A DNA stretch of 64,000 nucleotides from Carnobacterium maltaromaticum DSM 20342 (GTDB taxonomy: Bacteria > Bacillota > Bacilli > Lactobacillales > Carnobacteriaceae). Numbering within the stretch: the stretch's first letter is position 1; each line of letters opens with the position of its first letter. This document shows, one piece after another, positions 9,238-19,075 of the stretch. Where the stretch lies: contig NZ_JQMX01000001.1 of assembly GCF_000744945.1 (NCBI RefSeq), positions 806,001-870,000 on the forward strand, written 5' to 3'. Position numbers and translations under genes: made by a program. The notes under the pieces are model-generated. The model was not told the origin of the DNA, did not search any database, and saw only the letters and a list, made by a program, of their open reading frames with translations.

Positions 9238-9888
9238 TTATTTTAACGCATCCTTCAAGTTTTGAATTTGTTCTAATGGATTTTCAGCATTATAGACATA
9301 AGAACCTGCTACAAATACATCAGCTCCTGCTAATTTACATTTTGCGGCCGTTTCTGGCACGATTCCACCATCCACTTCAATTTCATAATGGTAATTTTTA
9401 ATTTCTTTTAACGCACTTAATTCAGTAATTTTCTCTAGTGTTTCTTCAATAAAACTTTGCCCACCAAAACCTGGATTTACAGTCATTACTAAAACTAGAT
9501 CACACTCAGCCAAGACATACTTCACAGCTTCGACAGGTGTCCCTGGATTCAACACAACCCCTGCTTTAACACCAGCAGCTTTAATCATTTGGATAGCACG
9601 GTGAATATGAGGTGTACTTTCAACATGAACTGTAATAATATCAGCTCCTGCTTTAGCAAAATCTTCAATGTAATTCTCTGGATTTTCAATCATTAGGTGA
9701 CAATCTAATGGCAATTTAGTTACTGGACGAATTGCCGAAACAATATTAGCTCCAAGAGTAATATTAGGAACAAAATGACCGTCCATAACATCAACATGAA
9801 TATAGTCTGCCCCGCCACTTTCAACTAATCGAACATCTCTTTCTAAATTGGCAAAATCAGCGCTTAAAATAGATGGTGCAATTTTCAT
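9238..9888 (-). CDS. rpe: Ribulose-phosphate 3-epimerase
   Basis: 216 residues, standard length. Interconverts ribulose-5-phosphate and xylulose-5-phosphate in the pentose-phosphate pathway. TIM-barrel motifs are KIAPSILSADFANLE, HVDVMDGHFVPN (metal and catalytic residues), MTVNPGFGGQ and EVDGGI. I place the start at ATG 9888, not at an upstream ATG at 9945: the downstream one has a GAGG site, matches the family start, and avoids overlap with rsgA. Confidence 0.96.
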   Translation of the reverse strand: MKIAPSILSADFANLERDVRLVESGGADYIHVDVMDGHFVPNITLGANIVSAIRPVTKLPLDCHLMIENPENYIEDFAKAGADIITVHVESTPHIHRAIQMIKAAGVKAGVVLNPGTPVEAVKYVLAECDLVLVMTVNPGFGGQSFIEETLEKITELSALKEIKNYHYEIEVDGGIVPETAAKCKLAGADVFVAGSYVYNAENPLEQIQNLKDALK

Positions 9889-9907
9889 AATAAATTCCTC
9901 ACTTTTT

Positions 9908-10804
9908 TTAGTTTTTCTTCCCATATTTAGGTTTACGATTTTCAACTTCTTCTAAGAATTGTAAATAGTGCTTATAACGGGATGCTAAAATAGTTCCCTC
10001 TTCAACGTCTTTTTTGACTTGACAACCAGGTTCTTCACGATGTTTACACCCTCTAAAACGGCACTCATGCTGTACCTCCACAAAATCTGGAAATAATTCT
10101 GGAAGTTCATCTGCTTCTACTTCTAGAAATTCAATCGAACTGAACCCTGGCGTATCAGCTACCAACCCACCATATAAAGGCAATAATTCAACATGGCGTG
10201 TCGTATGCTTACCACGACCTAAGGCATTAGAAATCACTCCTGTTTTCAAAGCTAAATCTGGTGCAATTTGATTTAATAAAGTTGACTTACCTGCCCCAGA
10301 TTGTCCCATAAAAACAGTTATCTTCTCTTTAAAATAAGGAGTTAACTCTTCAATCGGTTCATGGTCCATCTCTCTCTTAGGCAAAATAACTGGATAGCCA
10401 ATTTTTTCATAAGCTACTTTGATTTGTTCCATTTCTTGATACTGTTCTTGATCTAATAAATCAATCTTGGTCAGATAAATAAGGGCTTTAATTTTTTTGC
10501 TTTCTAATGTAACTAAGAAACGATCTAGCAAGTTAGAAGAGAAGTTAGGTTCAACTGCTGACATCACAATCACACCTAAATCAACATTAGCAACCGTTGG
10601 GCGTACTAGTTCATTTTTACGTGGTAAAAGTTCCTTCAAGATGCCTTCATCTTGATTTCCACTTTCAAAAATAACTTCGTCCCCAACTAAAGGGGTTAAG
10701 TTTCGTTTTCTAAAATTGCCTCTTCCTCTAGTTTGATAGGTTTCACCTTCACAATAGACATAATAAAAACCACTTAACGCTTTTCTTATTTGACCTCTTG
10801 GCAA
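9908..10804 (-). CDS. rsgA: Ribosome small-subunit GTPase RsgA
   Basis: About 298 residues. A circularly permuted GTPase that checks late 30S assembly. An N-terminal OB fold is followed by GTPase motifs in permuted order, with the G1 loop GQSGAGKSTLLN near the middle and DTPGFSS after it, then a C-terminal zinc knuckle CRFRGCKHREEPGC. The start is probably TTG at 10804: the AAGGAG ribosome site lies 8 bases before it, whereas the GTG at 10813 abuts that site. The N-terminus then reads MPRGQIRKALSGFYYV, like other family members. Confidence 0.94.
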   Translation of the reverse strand: MPRGQIRKALSGFYYVYCEGETYQTRGRGNFRKRNLTPLVGDEVIFESGNQDEGILKELLPRKNELVRPTVANVDLGVIVMSAVEPNFSSNLLDRFLVTLESKKIKALIYLTKIDLLDQEQYQEMEQIKVAYEKIGYPVILPKREMDHEPIEELTPYFKEKITVFMGQSGAGKSTLLNQIAPDLALKTGVISNALGRGKHTTRHVELLPLYGGLVADTPGFSSIEFLEVEADELPELFPDFVEVQHECRFRGCKHREEPGCQVKKDVEEGTILASRYKHYLQFLEEVENRKPKYGKKN

Positions 10805-10926
10805 AAAATCCACTCCTTCTTAACTATTCTCTCTTCTACTGTACTTAATCAAAAGTCAGATTGCAACTATTTTCTGTTCTCTTTAACTGATTTTCTACTG
10901 AACCAATCATTCAATGACAAACCAAA

Positions 10927-10956
10927 GAGAGTTAGAGAAATCATTCTCTAACTCTC
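10927..10956 (-). terminator. Hairpin after the PASTA kinase gene
   Basis: A perfect 13-bp stem GAGAGTTAGAGAA/TTCTCTAACTCTC just past the stk stop. The T tract on the minus strand is weak (TTTGGTTTG), so termination may be partial, giving some read-through into rsgA. Confidence 0.6.
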
Positions 10957-10965
10957 ACCTATTCC

Positions 10966-12990
10966 TTAAGGTCGAACCTCTTCATTAATAATTGTTTCAC
11001 CATCGCGAACTACTTTATAACGAGCGACTCCACCTTCTTTAATTTTAAAGGTTAAGTCAATCGACTCGGTAGCAAGAATTGATTTAGTTACAACTGGTGT
11101 ATTAAAGTTATTTTCCTCGTCTTCAATATAAACCTCAAACTTATTAGCTACTGGTTCAGTGATTGAGCTAACTGAACTAATGCTTTCTTCGGAACTACTA
11201 GAATTTGCAGATTGATTACTACTATCTGTTGTAGAAGCCGGTTTGTTGATTGTTTTCGCTAAATATTCAAGTGTGATTTTTTTTGTAACACTTACAACTG
11301 GTATTTCTTTTGGTCCTTTTGATAATGTGACAGTAATCGAATCATTACGGAAAACTGTTTCTCCAGCTCCTGGTGTTTGTGCCATTACCAATCCAGCAGT
11401 CACTGTATCAGAATAATCCGAATTGTACGTAACTTTTAATCCTTGGGCAGAGGCAATATCATCGACATCTTTTTTACCATAATTCAACATATCTGGCATG
11501 ATAAAACCTTCTTCCCCTTTACTAATTGTAAAGACGACCTGAGTTTCGCTAGGGACAACTTCTTGGCCCTTTTCGATACTTTGTTCAATAATTTGGCCTT
11601 TAGGAACGCTTGGGCTAAAGACTTCAATTGGTGTTTTCACATCATATTTCAAATTGGTTAATTTAGCTTTTACAACTTGGAAATCTTCACCAACAAAATT
11701 CCCAAATTTTTCAGTCGCTTTACCCGTACTAATAAATAAATTCACTTTTGTGTTTTCTTTGACAGTCCGATCAGTTTTAGGATCTGAACGAATAACTTGG
11801 CCTTCTTCGACTTCTGGGTTAGCTTCTTCCGTTACATCCCCAACTTTTAATTTTGCATTTATTAATTCACTTTTAGCTTCTGCTTCTGACAAACCCGTTA
11901 AATCAGGAATTTTAACATCTTTCGGACCACTCATTGCAATCGCAAAAAAACCAATCACAAAAAGTAAAATCACACCAATAATCGAAAATAGAATAATTTT
12001 TTTCTTTTTACTCTTTTTCTTTTGATCTTTAACCGGCTTTTGTTCATCCTCTTCTTTAACTTCTTCCGCTTCTACAGACTCTGTTTCTAATAAGTCTCCT
12101 GGGATAGGAGTTAATACTTTTGTTTCTTCCATCATGCTAGCCGGTTCAAATTTAGGCTCTCCCGCCCGTTGCGGAGAAAGCGCAGTTGCTATATCTGTTG
12201 CCATTTCTTCTGCTGATTGATAGCGATCACTAGCTTCCTTCGCGGTTGCTTTTAAGACAACATTTTCTAAAGGTTGCGGAATACGACCATCAAAATCTTT
12301 TACAGAAGGAACCGTTTCTTGAAAGTGTTTTAATGCAATCGAAACTGCAGATTCTCCTTCAAACGGTACATTTCCAGTTAGCAACTCATATAAGATAATT
12401 CCCAATGCATAAATATCAGATTGTTTCGTTGCCATACTGCCACGAGCTTGTTCAGGTGATAAATAATGAACTGAGCCTAACAAAGAGTTTGTCTGAGTAA
12501 TTGACGTTTCTGATAATGCCACAGCAATTCCAAAATCTGTAATTTTTACTAGACCCGTTTCATCAATTAAAACATTCTGTGGTTTCAAATCTCGATGAAT
12601 AATCCGGTTTCTATGGGCGTCTGCTACTGCAGATAGGATTTGTTCCATAATATCAATGACTTTTTGATACGGAATCGGAAAATGATTTCCAATATATTTT
12701 TTCAAATCCGTGCCCTTCACATATTCCATCACAATATACTGGAAATTATCTTCTTCACCTACCTCATAAACACTGACAATGTTCGGATGAACTAGTTCAG
12801 TTGCTGACAATGCTTCTCTTTGAAAACGACGAATAATATCTTTGTCTTCTCTAAAGTCATAGCGCAATACTTTAACAGCTACATCTCGATCCAGAATTAA
12901 ATCATGAGCTAAGTATACATTAGCCATTCCGCCGCCACCGACAGTTCCAATAATTTTATAGCGTCCACTTAATTTTTTTCCTATTTCCAT
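10966..12990 (-). CDS. PASTA-domain Ser/Thr protein kinase (PrkC/StkP/IreK type)
   Basis: 674 residues. Cytosolic kinase domain (about 10-275) with a glycine loop VGGGGMANV, lysine K40 in VAVKVL, HRDLKPQN (132-139), DFG (152-154) and SPEQARG. A basic stretch and one membrane segment (IILFSIIGVILLFVIGFF, about 335-357) follow. Outside the cell are three PASTA repeats starting near KIPDLTGLS, KFGNFVGED and IMPDMLNYG, a serine-rich linker and a short beta-rich end domain. Such kinases sense muropeptides or lipid II and control wall growth and division. It forms a pair with the phosphatase gene 5 bases upstream. Confidence 0.96.
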   Translation of the reverse strand: MEIGKKLSGRYKIIGTVGGGGMANVYLAHDLILDRDVAVKVLRYDFREDKDIIRRFQREALSATELVHPNIVSVYEVGEEDNFQYIVMEYVKGTDLKKYIGNHFPIPYQKVIDIMEQILSAVADAHRNRIIHRDLKPQNVLIDETGLVKITDFGIAVALSETSITQTNSLLGSVHYLSPEQARGSMATKQSDIYALGIILYELLTGNVPFEGESAVSIALKHFQETVPSVKDFDGRIPQPLENVVLKATAKEASDRYQSAEEMATDIATALSPQRAGEPKFEPASMMEETKVLTPIPGDLLETESVEAEEVKEEDEQKPVKDQKKKSKKKKIILFSIIGVILLFVIGFFAIAMSGPKDVKIPDLTGLSEAEAKSELINAKLKVGDVTEEANPEVEEGQVIRSDPKTDRTVKENTKVNLFISTGKATEKFGNFVGEDFQVVKAKLTNLKYDVKTPIEVFSPSVPKGQIIEQSIEKGQEVVPSETQVVFTISKGEEGFIMPDMLNYGKKDVDDIASAQGLKVTYNSDYSDTVTAGLVMAQTPGAGETVFRNDSITVTLSKGPKEIPVVSVTKKITLEYLAKTINKPASTTDSSNQSANSSSSEESISSVSSITEPVANKFEVYIEDEENNFNTPVVTKSILATESIDLTFKIKEGGVARYKVVRDGETIINEEVRP

Positions 12991-12995
12991 AAATG

Positions 12996-13739
12996 CTAGG
13001 ACTCCTCTCTCGCGGCGAAATCAGCTAATAATACCGTAATATTATCAGCCCCACCTTTTTCATTGGCTAAAGACACTAGCGCATTTACTTTTTCTTCAAT
13101 GGATATATCTTGGCTTAAAATTTCTGAAATGGCACTATCTTCAACCATATTAGTTAGACCATCTGAACAAAGCAATAAAATGTCATCTTTTAAAATAGAA
13201 AAAATCGTAATATCAATATCAATCTCAGAGGAAACGCCTAATGACCGTGTTAAGACATTTTTTCTAGGGTGATTTGCTGCTGCTTCTGAAGTGATTTCCC
13301 CACTTTTTAACAACTCATTAACTAATGAATGATCTTCTGTTAGTTGAACTAATTTTTTATTTGAATACAAATACCCTCGACTATCGCCAATATTAGCTAT
13401 GACAAGTTCTTCTTCAAATAAAACCGCTGCAACCAAGGTTGTTCCCATGCCATCTAAATCAGAAAATTGAGTAGATTTTCCAACAATACGCTCATTTTCA
13501 AGCGTGATTTGTTTTAACATCCATTGTGTGACTTCTTCTGCAGTTGCATAGTTGGTCTCTTCCCAAGCATGACCTAGATGAGAAACAGCCATTTCACTAG
13601 CAACATCGCCAGCTTTATGTCCTCCCATACCATCACAAACTACTACTAATCGAAGTCCTGCTTGATTGTCAAATTGTCCAGCAAAATCTTGATTATTTTT
13701 CCTTGTTTTTCCGATATCACTTTGAAATACAACCTGCAT
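12996..13739 (-). CDS. PP2C-type Ser/Thr phosphatase (Stp/PrpC/IreP type)
   Basis: 247 residues, a single PPM/PP2C domain that dephosphorylates targets of the neighbouring PASTA kinase. Metal-site motifs are CDGMGGHKAGDVASE, GMGTTLVAAVL, IGDSRGYLY, LCSDGLTNM and GGADNITVLLADF, all intact. The gene ends five bases before the kinase start, the conserved phosphatase-kinase pair of Firmicutes. It follows rsmB by about 30 bases on the same strand. Confidence 0.96.
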   Translation of the reverse strand: MQVVFQSDIGKTRKNNQDFAGQFDNQAGLRLVVVCDGMGGHKAGDVASEMAVSHLGHAWEETNYATAEEVTQWMLKQITLENERIVGKSTQFSDLDGMGTTLVAAVLFEEELVIANIGDSRGYLYSNKKLVQLTEDHSLVNELLKSGEITSEAAANHPRKNVLTRSLGVSSEIDIDITIFSILKDDILLLCSDGLTNMVEDSAISEILSQDISIEEKVNALVSLANEKGGADNITVLLADFAAREES

Positions 13740-13769
13740 TTCTCCACCTCTTTAAACTCTTCATGACTT

Positions 13770-15158
13770 TTAGTTGATTTTTTTCAAACAACTAATGAAA
13801 AAACCATCTGTTTCAAAATCATGAGGATAAATTTGTATGAATCCATTTTTAAGACAAGGTTGAAGAGTTTCTCCAACTAAGACTGTCGTTTTTTCAAATT
13901 CAGGATGTAACGCTAAAAACTGTTCAACTGTTTTTTCGTTTTCTTCTTCTGTTATGGTACAAGTACTGTAAACCATTATACCGTATTTTTTCAGTTTTGG
14001 CGCTACACTTTCTAAGATTTCTAATTGAATTTTTTGTAAATTTAATAAATCACGCTCTTTTTTTGTATATTTTATATCTGGTTTACGGCGCATTAAGCCT
14101 AAACCTGAACACGGCGCATCAACTAGAATACGATCGAAGCTTTCATCTGGGAAAACTTCATCGACTTTTCGTGCATCTAAAACAACACCTTCAACAACAT
14201 CATCGACATGTAAACGTGCCGCATTTTCTTTCACTAATTTTACTTTATGTTTGTGCAAATCTAATGCAACAACTTTTCCCCCTGCTTCATGAGATAAAAA
14301 AGAAGCGATATGAGTTGTTTTTCCGCCAGGAGCTGCACACGCATCTAAAACTTGGTGGTGAGGTTCAATCTGCAGAGCTGGAGCAACCAACATCGATGTT
14401 TCATCTTGAATCGTTAATTGACCTGAAGTAAATAAGGGCGACGAGGCAAAATGCCCACCATCACTAATGACAGCATCTGGCGTAATTTCACTTCGACGAA
14501 CAGCAAAACCTTCTTCCTCTAACGCATACAATGCTTCTTCAACTGTTAAATAACGTTGATTTACTCGAGCACTTGCTCGACTTGGAATTAATAAAGACTC
14601 TCCCAAAGCTTTGGTTTCAGAATACCCAATTTGATTAATAAATTTTTCAACTAACCATAAAGGCATACTAATTTCCAGACTAAGGCGCTCAGCATCATCT
14701 TTAATATCTGTTAAATCCTTGAATCCGCGACGCTCAGCATTCCGTAAAACGCCATTAACAAATTTACTAATTCCTACATGACCTTTCTTTTTAGCAATCT
14801 CAGCAGCTTCAAAAAGAATGGCATGTTGCGGAATTTTATCTAAATAAATCATTTGATAAATAGACAAACGTAATAAGTTACGAACCCAAGAATCAATTTT
14901 TTTGGATTCATCTAAGAAGTCAGCCAAATAAAAATCTAAGGTTAAACGACGTTGCAAAACGCCATACACTAATTCTGTTAAAAGTCCTGCATCAGCAGAA
15001 CTTAAATTATTTTTTTGAATGGATTCATTTAATAATAAATTAGAATAAGCACCATTTTTTTCAGTTTTGTCTAAAATTTCCATCGCTAAATAGCGACTTG
15101 TTTTTTTTGTATTACGTTTTTGAACTTCTTTTTTTGGTTCTGTTTGTTCTTTAGACAT
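13770..15158 (-). CDS. rsmB: 16S rRNA (cytosine-967-C5)-methyltransferase
   Basis: About 462 residues. N-terminal NusB-like RNA-binding domain (about 20-150) and a C-terminal SAM methyltransferase with CAAPGGKTTHIA, the cysteine motif DAPCSGLG and the second cysteine in STCTITEEENE. I choose ATG 15158 (MSKEQTEPKKEV); an in-frame TTG at 15179 is nearly on top of its ribosome site. The chosen ATG overlaps the fmt stop (ATGTCTAA), so translation is coupled to fmt. Confidence 0.94.
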   Translation of the reverse strand: MSKEQTEPKKEVQKRNTKKTSRYLAMEILDKTEKNGAYSNLLLNESIQKNNLSSADAGLLTELVYGVLQRRLTLDFYLADFLDESKKIDSWVRNLLRLSIYQMIYLDKIPQHAILFEAAEIAKKKGHVGISKFVNGVLRNAERRGFKDLTDIKDDAERLSLEISMPLWLVEKFINQIGYSETKALGESLLIPSRASARVNQRYLTVEEALYALEEEGFAVRRSEITPDAVISDGGHFASSPLFTSGQLTIQDETSMLVAPALQIEPHHQVLDACAAPGGKTTHIASFLSHEAGGKVVALDLHKHKVKLVKENAARLHVDDVVEGVVLDARKVDEVFPDESFDRILVDAPCSGLGLMRRKPDIKYTKKERDLLNLQKIQLEILESVAPKLKKYGIMVYSTCTITEEENEKTVEQFLALHPEFEKTTVLVGETLQPCLKNGFIQIYPHDFETDGFFISCLKKIN

Positions 15159-16104
15159 CTTGTCCCACCATTTCTCCAACAGTTAATTGACTGCCGATTC
15201 CTCGTAAAAACTCGCCAGCAGTCAATTGACCTTTTCCAGCTGGTTGAATTTTGTTTAATTGTAAAATTGTCTGATCTCCGCATGCAACCCAAATAACTTC
15301 TTTACCTAGTTGAATGATCGTTCCCGGAGCTTCAGTTGTTGTTTCTTCAGTAATCGGTGTTACATCCCATAATTTCAAACGATTACCTGCCAATAAAGTA
15401 TATGCTACTGGCCAAGGACGCATTCCTCTAACCTGATAGTCAATTTGTTGAGCCGTTTTGTCCCAATTAATTCGTTCTTCTTCACGAGAAATATTTGGTG
15501 AATAGGTAACTAACGCTTCATCTTGCTTCACTGGTACAATTTTACCAGCTAACAAATCTGGTAAAGTGTCCATTAATAAGTCACGACCTAAAATACTTAA
15601 CCGCTCAAATAAAGTTCCGACATCATCTTTTTCAGTAATGGCTAATTTTCGTTGACTTAAAATATCGCCCGCGTCCATTTTCTTTTCCATATACATAATT
15701 GTCACACCGGTCTCACTGTCGCCATTCATTAAAGCATAGTGAACAGGTGCTCCACCTCGATATTTTGGCAATAAAGAGGCATGGACATTAATCGCACCTA
15801 ACTTAGGCACATCTAATAATTTTTGTGGTAAAAATTGACCAAAAGCTGCTGTTACAATTAAATCAGGCGCTAAAGCTTCAATTTCAGTCATTTCTTTTGA
15901 ACCTGTTATTTTTTCAGGTTGTAAAACCGGGATATTATGTTTTAAAGCTGCTACCTTAACAGGTGTTGGTGTTAACGTTTTTTTACGGCCCACTGGTCGA
16001 TCTGGCTGTGTAACCACTGCTTGAATATCGTAACCAGCACGGACTAATTCATCTAAAATTGGTACTGAAAAAGCGGGAGTTCCCATAAATATAATTTTTG
16101 TCAT
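15151..16104 (-). CDS. fmt: Methionyl-tRNA formyltransferase
   Basis: 317 residues, standard length. Formylates initiator Met-tRNA using 10-formyl-tetrahydrofolate. N-terminal Rossmann formyltransferase domain with FMGTPAFSVPIL, the catalytic block HASLLPKYRGGAPVHYAL and GVTIMYMEKKMDAGD; the C-terminal domain binds tRNA. It overlaps def by four bases (ATGA-type) and rsmB by eight, so def, fmt and rsmB look translationally coupled. Confidence 0.97.
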   Translation of the reverse strand: MTKIIFMGTPAFSVPILDELVRAGYDIQAVVTQPDRPVGRKKTLTPTPVKVAALKHNIPVLQPEKITGSKEMTEIEALAPDLIVTAAFGQFLPQKLLDVPKLGAINVHASLLPKYRGGAPVHYALMNGDSETGVTIMYMEKKMDAGDILSQRKLAITEKDDVGTLFERLSILGRDLLMDTLPDLLAGKIVPVKQDEALVTYSPNISREEERINWDKTAQQIDYQVRGMRPWPVAYTLLAGNRLKLWDVTPITEETTTEAPGTIIQLGKEVIWVACGDQTILQLNKIQPAGKGQLTAGEFLRGIGSQLTVGEMVGQDV

Positions 16105-16595
16105 TCGCCATGCTCCTCCATATAGGATTCTAAATCTTGTGGATCAATATGTTCGATAATTTTATCTGTAAAGAGTTTACCATCTAAATGTTCAATTTCA
16201 TGTTGGAATGCTCTAGCTAAATAACCGTCGGCTTCGACTTCATATTCATCACCAAAACGATCGGTAAAGCGGACAACAATATAATCAGCACGATCAACGG
16301 TCCCATACACGCCTGGAAAACTTAAACATCCTTCGACATCAATCGAAGAACCTTCTTGGCTGATAATTTCTGGATTAATCATTTCAAACAATCCTGATTC
16401 TTCGTCTAATTCCACAATAGCAATTCGCAAAGAATGATTTACTTGTGGAGCAGCAATGCCGATACCATCATTTTCAACCATCGTTTGATACATATCTGCT
16501 AATAATTGTAACGTTTCATCTGTGATTTCAGTCACCTCAGATGCTGGAGTTTCAAGAATATCATCTGGATACTGAACAATTGGCAATAGTGCCAT
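16101..16595 (-). CDS. def: Peptide deformylase
   Basis: 164 residues. Removes the formyl group from new proteins, completing the cycle begun by Fmt, its neighbour. The three active-site motifs are GIGIAAPQV, EGCLSFPG (metal cysteine) and QHEIEHLDG (two metal histidines and the catalytic glutamate). A GAGAGAAGG-like site precedes the ATG. It follows priA by about 30 bases. Confidence 0.97.
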   Translation of the reverse strand: MALLPIVQYPDDILETPASEVTEITDETLQLLADMYQTMVENDGIGIAAPQVNHSLRIAIVELDEESGLFEMINPEIISQEGSSIDVEGCLSFPGVYGTVDRADYIVVRFTDRFGDEYEVEADGYLARAFQHEIEHLDGKLFTDKIIEHIDPQDLESYMEEHGE

Positions 16596-16625
16596 ATTAA
16601 AACCTTCTCTCTGTCGTTTGTCTCA

Positions 16626-19040
16626 TTAAATAAAATGCATAGGTTCTGAATCAATCGTTACTTGTAAGCCTTTTGCCATTTCTTTTTGTGAGTTGATTAA
16701 TAACTCGTGAAGCTTAGAAAATAGCAAGGGTTCATGTTTATACTTAATAATTGTTTGGTAATAATAACGGTTATTAACGCGAGCGACTGCTTTTGGTGTC
16801 GGCCCTAAAATAATTGTTTCTGGCTGCATCTCAGGTCGAATAAATTGAACAATTTCTTGCATTTTTTTAGCCGCTTGAAGTTCTTCCTCGTGGCTTGTTG
16901 TCAAAAGAATCGTATAATAATATGGTGGATAACTTCCCCGTCTACGCAACAACATCTCATGTTGATAAAAATGATCATAATCATGTTGTTGAGCCAATAC
17001 AATTGCATAATGATCTGGATTGTACGTTTGAACAATAACTTCACCGGTTAACTCAGCTCGTCCTGCACGACCACTAACTTGAGTTAGTAATTGAAACGTT
17101 CGCTCACTAGCTCTAAAATCTGGTAATCCCAAAGCAGTATCGGCATTTAAAACGCCCACAAGAGTAATATTAGGAAAATCTAACCCTTTCGCAATCATTT
17201 GAGTCCCCAATAAAATATCTGCTTCACCATTTCCAAATGCTGTCAGCAATTTTTCATGGGCTCCTTTTTTGCGTGTCGTGTCAACATCCATACGAATAAT
17301 CTTAGCTTCAGGAATGAGAGCATGTAACTCTTCTTCAATTTTTTGTGTTCCGGTTCCGTAATAGCGAATTTTATGTCCTTTACAACTTGGACAAGTATGC
17401 GGAATAGCCTCTTCATGGCCACAGTAATGACATTTCATTGTCTTTGTATCCATGTGTAATGTCAAGGAAATATCACAATTAGGACACGGCAAAACGAAGC
17501 CACAATCACGACACATAACAAATGAAGAATATCCTCGTCGATTCAATAATAAAACAATTTGTTCTTTCTTAGCTATTCGTTCACGTATTTTTTCTTGTAA
17601 GACCAATGAAAAACTTGAGCGATTCTGTTTTTTTAATTCATCACGCATATCTACCACTTCAACTTCAGGCAAAGCTTTGCGATTGGCCCGTTCGGTTAAT
17701 TCTAATAATGTATATACCTTTTTCTGAGCACGAGCACGCGACTCTAAAGAAGGCGTTGCACTTCCTAAAATAACTGGACATTGATGATATAAACTACGCC
17801 ATAAAGCCATATCTCTAGCATGATAACGGGGACTTTCATCTTGTTTATAACTACCTTCATGTTCTTCATCGATGATAATGACCCCGATATTTGTCACAGG
17901 AGCAAAAATAGAAGACCTTGCGCCAACCACTACTTTCGCTTCACCTCGTTGAATTTTACGCCATTCATCATACTTTTCTCCCACGGATAAACCACTGTGT
18001 AAGACAGCTACTTCATTTCCAAATCGACCTTTAAAATGATTGACCATTTGCGGAGTTAAGGCAATTTCAGGAACAAGCATTAGAGCACTTTTCCCATCTT
18101 TTAAGGTTTCAGCAATAGTTTGCAAATACACTTCTGTTTTTCCACTTCCAGTGATTCCTTTCAGTAAAAAAGTCTCAGCTCTGTTTTCTTTAGTGGCTGC
18201 TAAAATTGGAGTAATAGCAGCTGTTTGACTGGCATTTAAGGTAAACGCTTCTGTCTGTTTAAATTCATGATTTTCAAAAGGATCACGATAGGTTTCCTCT
18301 TCAAAAAAAGTTAACCAACCTTTTGTTTCGGCCTCTTTTAAATTGGCTGCTGTTATCGTTGTATTTTTAGTTACTTCAGAAACGCTTCTAACATCATTCT
18401 CCATAGCTTGTAAATAACTAATTAAAATCTGCTGTTTAGGAGCACGTTTGCCTAATCCTATTTTTGCTTCTTCTAATTGTTCAAAAGAAAGCAGTCGTTT
18501 AATCATCCTTTTTTTCTTAGTTCTTGCTTTATCTTTGACTTCATAAACAACTTCAACAGTTTCATGCTTTTTTAATTCCATTAATTTAGGTAATAGTTCT
18601 CGTTCTTCTGCTTCTTCCCAACTAATCTCATTCCGTCCCTTAAAAATCGACGTAAAAATAGATTCAGAAACTTCATCAATTAAACGAATTTTCTTTTCAT
18701 ATTTGGCACGCATAACACTAGGCAACATTGTTTGTAAACATGTTATTTGAAAGGCAAACGTTGTTTCAGCCATTTCTTTACCTAAAGCCAGCATTTCTTC
18801 ATTTAGGACTGGATTCAAATCCATTAAACTCGCAATATATTTAAGTTCACCAGTATAATCTGTTGAGTGGACAATATCAACGACAAAACCTTGCACACGT
18901 CTCCCACCACGTCCAAATGGTACCTCAACCCGCATGCCCTTCATTAAAGTTTCTACAAATTCAGGAGGGATCCCATAATCATAGGGTTGATTGGTTTGCA
19001 TAGTTGGAACATCAACAATCACTTTCGCAATAGAAACCAT
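16626..19040 (-). CDS. priA: Primosomal protein N' (replication restart helicase PriA)
   Basis: 804 residues, full length. Reloads the replisome at repaired forks, working with the RecG type of fork processing also encoded here. N-terminal DNA-binding region (about 1-200), helicase lobe 1 with GITGSGKTEVYL and DEEHEGSYKQ, a zinc-binding insert with four CxxC pairs (CRDC, CPNC, CHYC, CPSC), and lobe 2 with GTQMIAKGLDFPN and QVSGRAGR. The ATG fits the family start. coaBC lies 35 bases upstream. Confidence 0.97.
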   Translation of the reverse strand: MVSIAKVIVDVPTMQTNQPYDYGIPPEFVETLMKGMRVEVPFGRGGRRVQGFVVDIVHSTDYTGELKYIASLMDLNPVLNEEMLALGKEMAETTFAFQITCLQTMLPSVMRAKYEKKIRLIDEVSESIFTSIFKGRNEISWEEAEERELLPKLMELKKHETVEVVYEVKDKARTKKKRMIKRLLSFEQLEEAKIGLGKRAPKQQILISYLQAMENDVRSVSEVTKNTTITAANLKEAETKGWLTFFEEETYRDPFENHEFKQTEAFTLNASQTAAITPILAATKENRAETFLLKGITGSGKTEVYLQTIAETLKDGKSALMLVPEIALTPQMVNHFKGRFGNEVAVLHSGLSVGEKYDEWRKIQRGEAKVVVGARSSIFAPVTNIGVIIIDEEHEGSYKQDESPRYHARDMALWRSLYHQCPVILGSATPSLESRARAQKKVYTLLELTERANRKALPEVEVVDMRDELKKQNRSSFSLVLQEKIRERIAKKEQIVLLLNRRGYSSFVMCRDCGFVLPCPNCDISLTLHMDTKTMKCHYCGHEEAIPHTCPSCKGHKIRYYGTGTQKIEEELHALIPEAKIIRMDVDTTRKKGAHEKLLTAFGNGEADILLGTQMIAKGLDFPNITLVGVLNADTALGLPDFRASERTFQLLTQVSGRAGRAELTGEVIVQTYNPDHYAIVLAQQHDYDHFYQHEMLLRRRGSYPPYYYTILLTTSHEEELQAAKKMQEIVQFIRPEMQPETIILGPTPKAVARVNNRYYYQTIIKYKHEPLLFSKLHELLINSQKEMAKGLQVTIDSEPMHFI

Positions 19041-19075
19041 TCATTTTCACACCCTTTAGTTAATTTGAACATTCT

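Noticed and set aside
9889..9945. Longer rpe start at 9945
   Set aside because: It would overlap rsgA, has no good ribosome site, and the family start MKIAPSILSAD fits the ATG at 9888.
12000..12030. Lysine-rich stretch in the PASTA kinase as a frameshift-prone A tract
   Set aside because: The basic run before the membrane helix is normal in this kinase family and the frame is intact on both sides.
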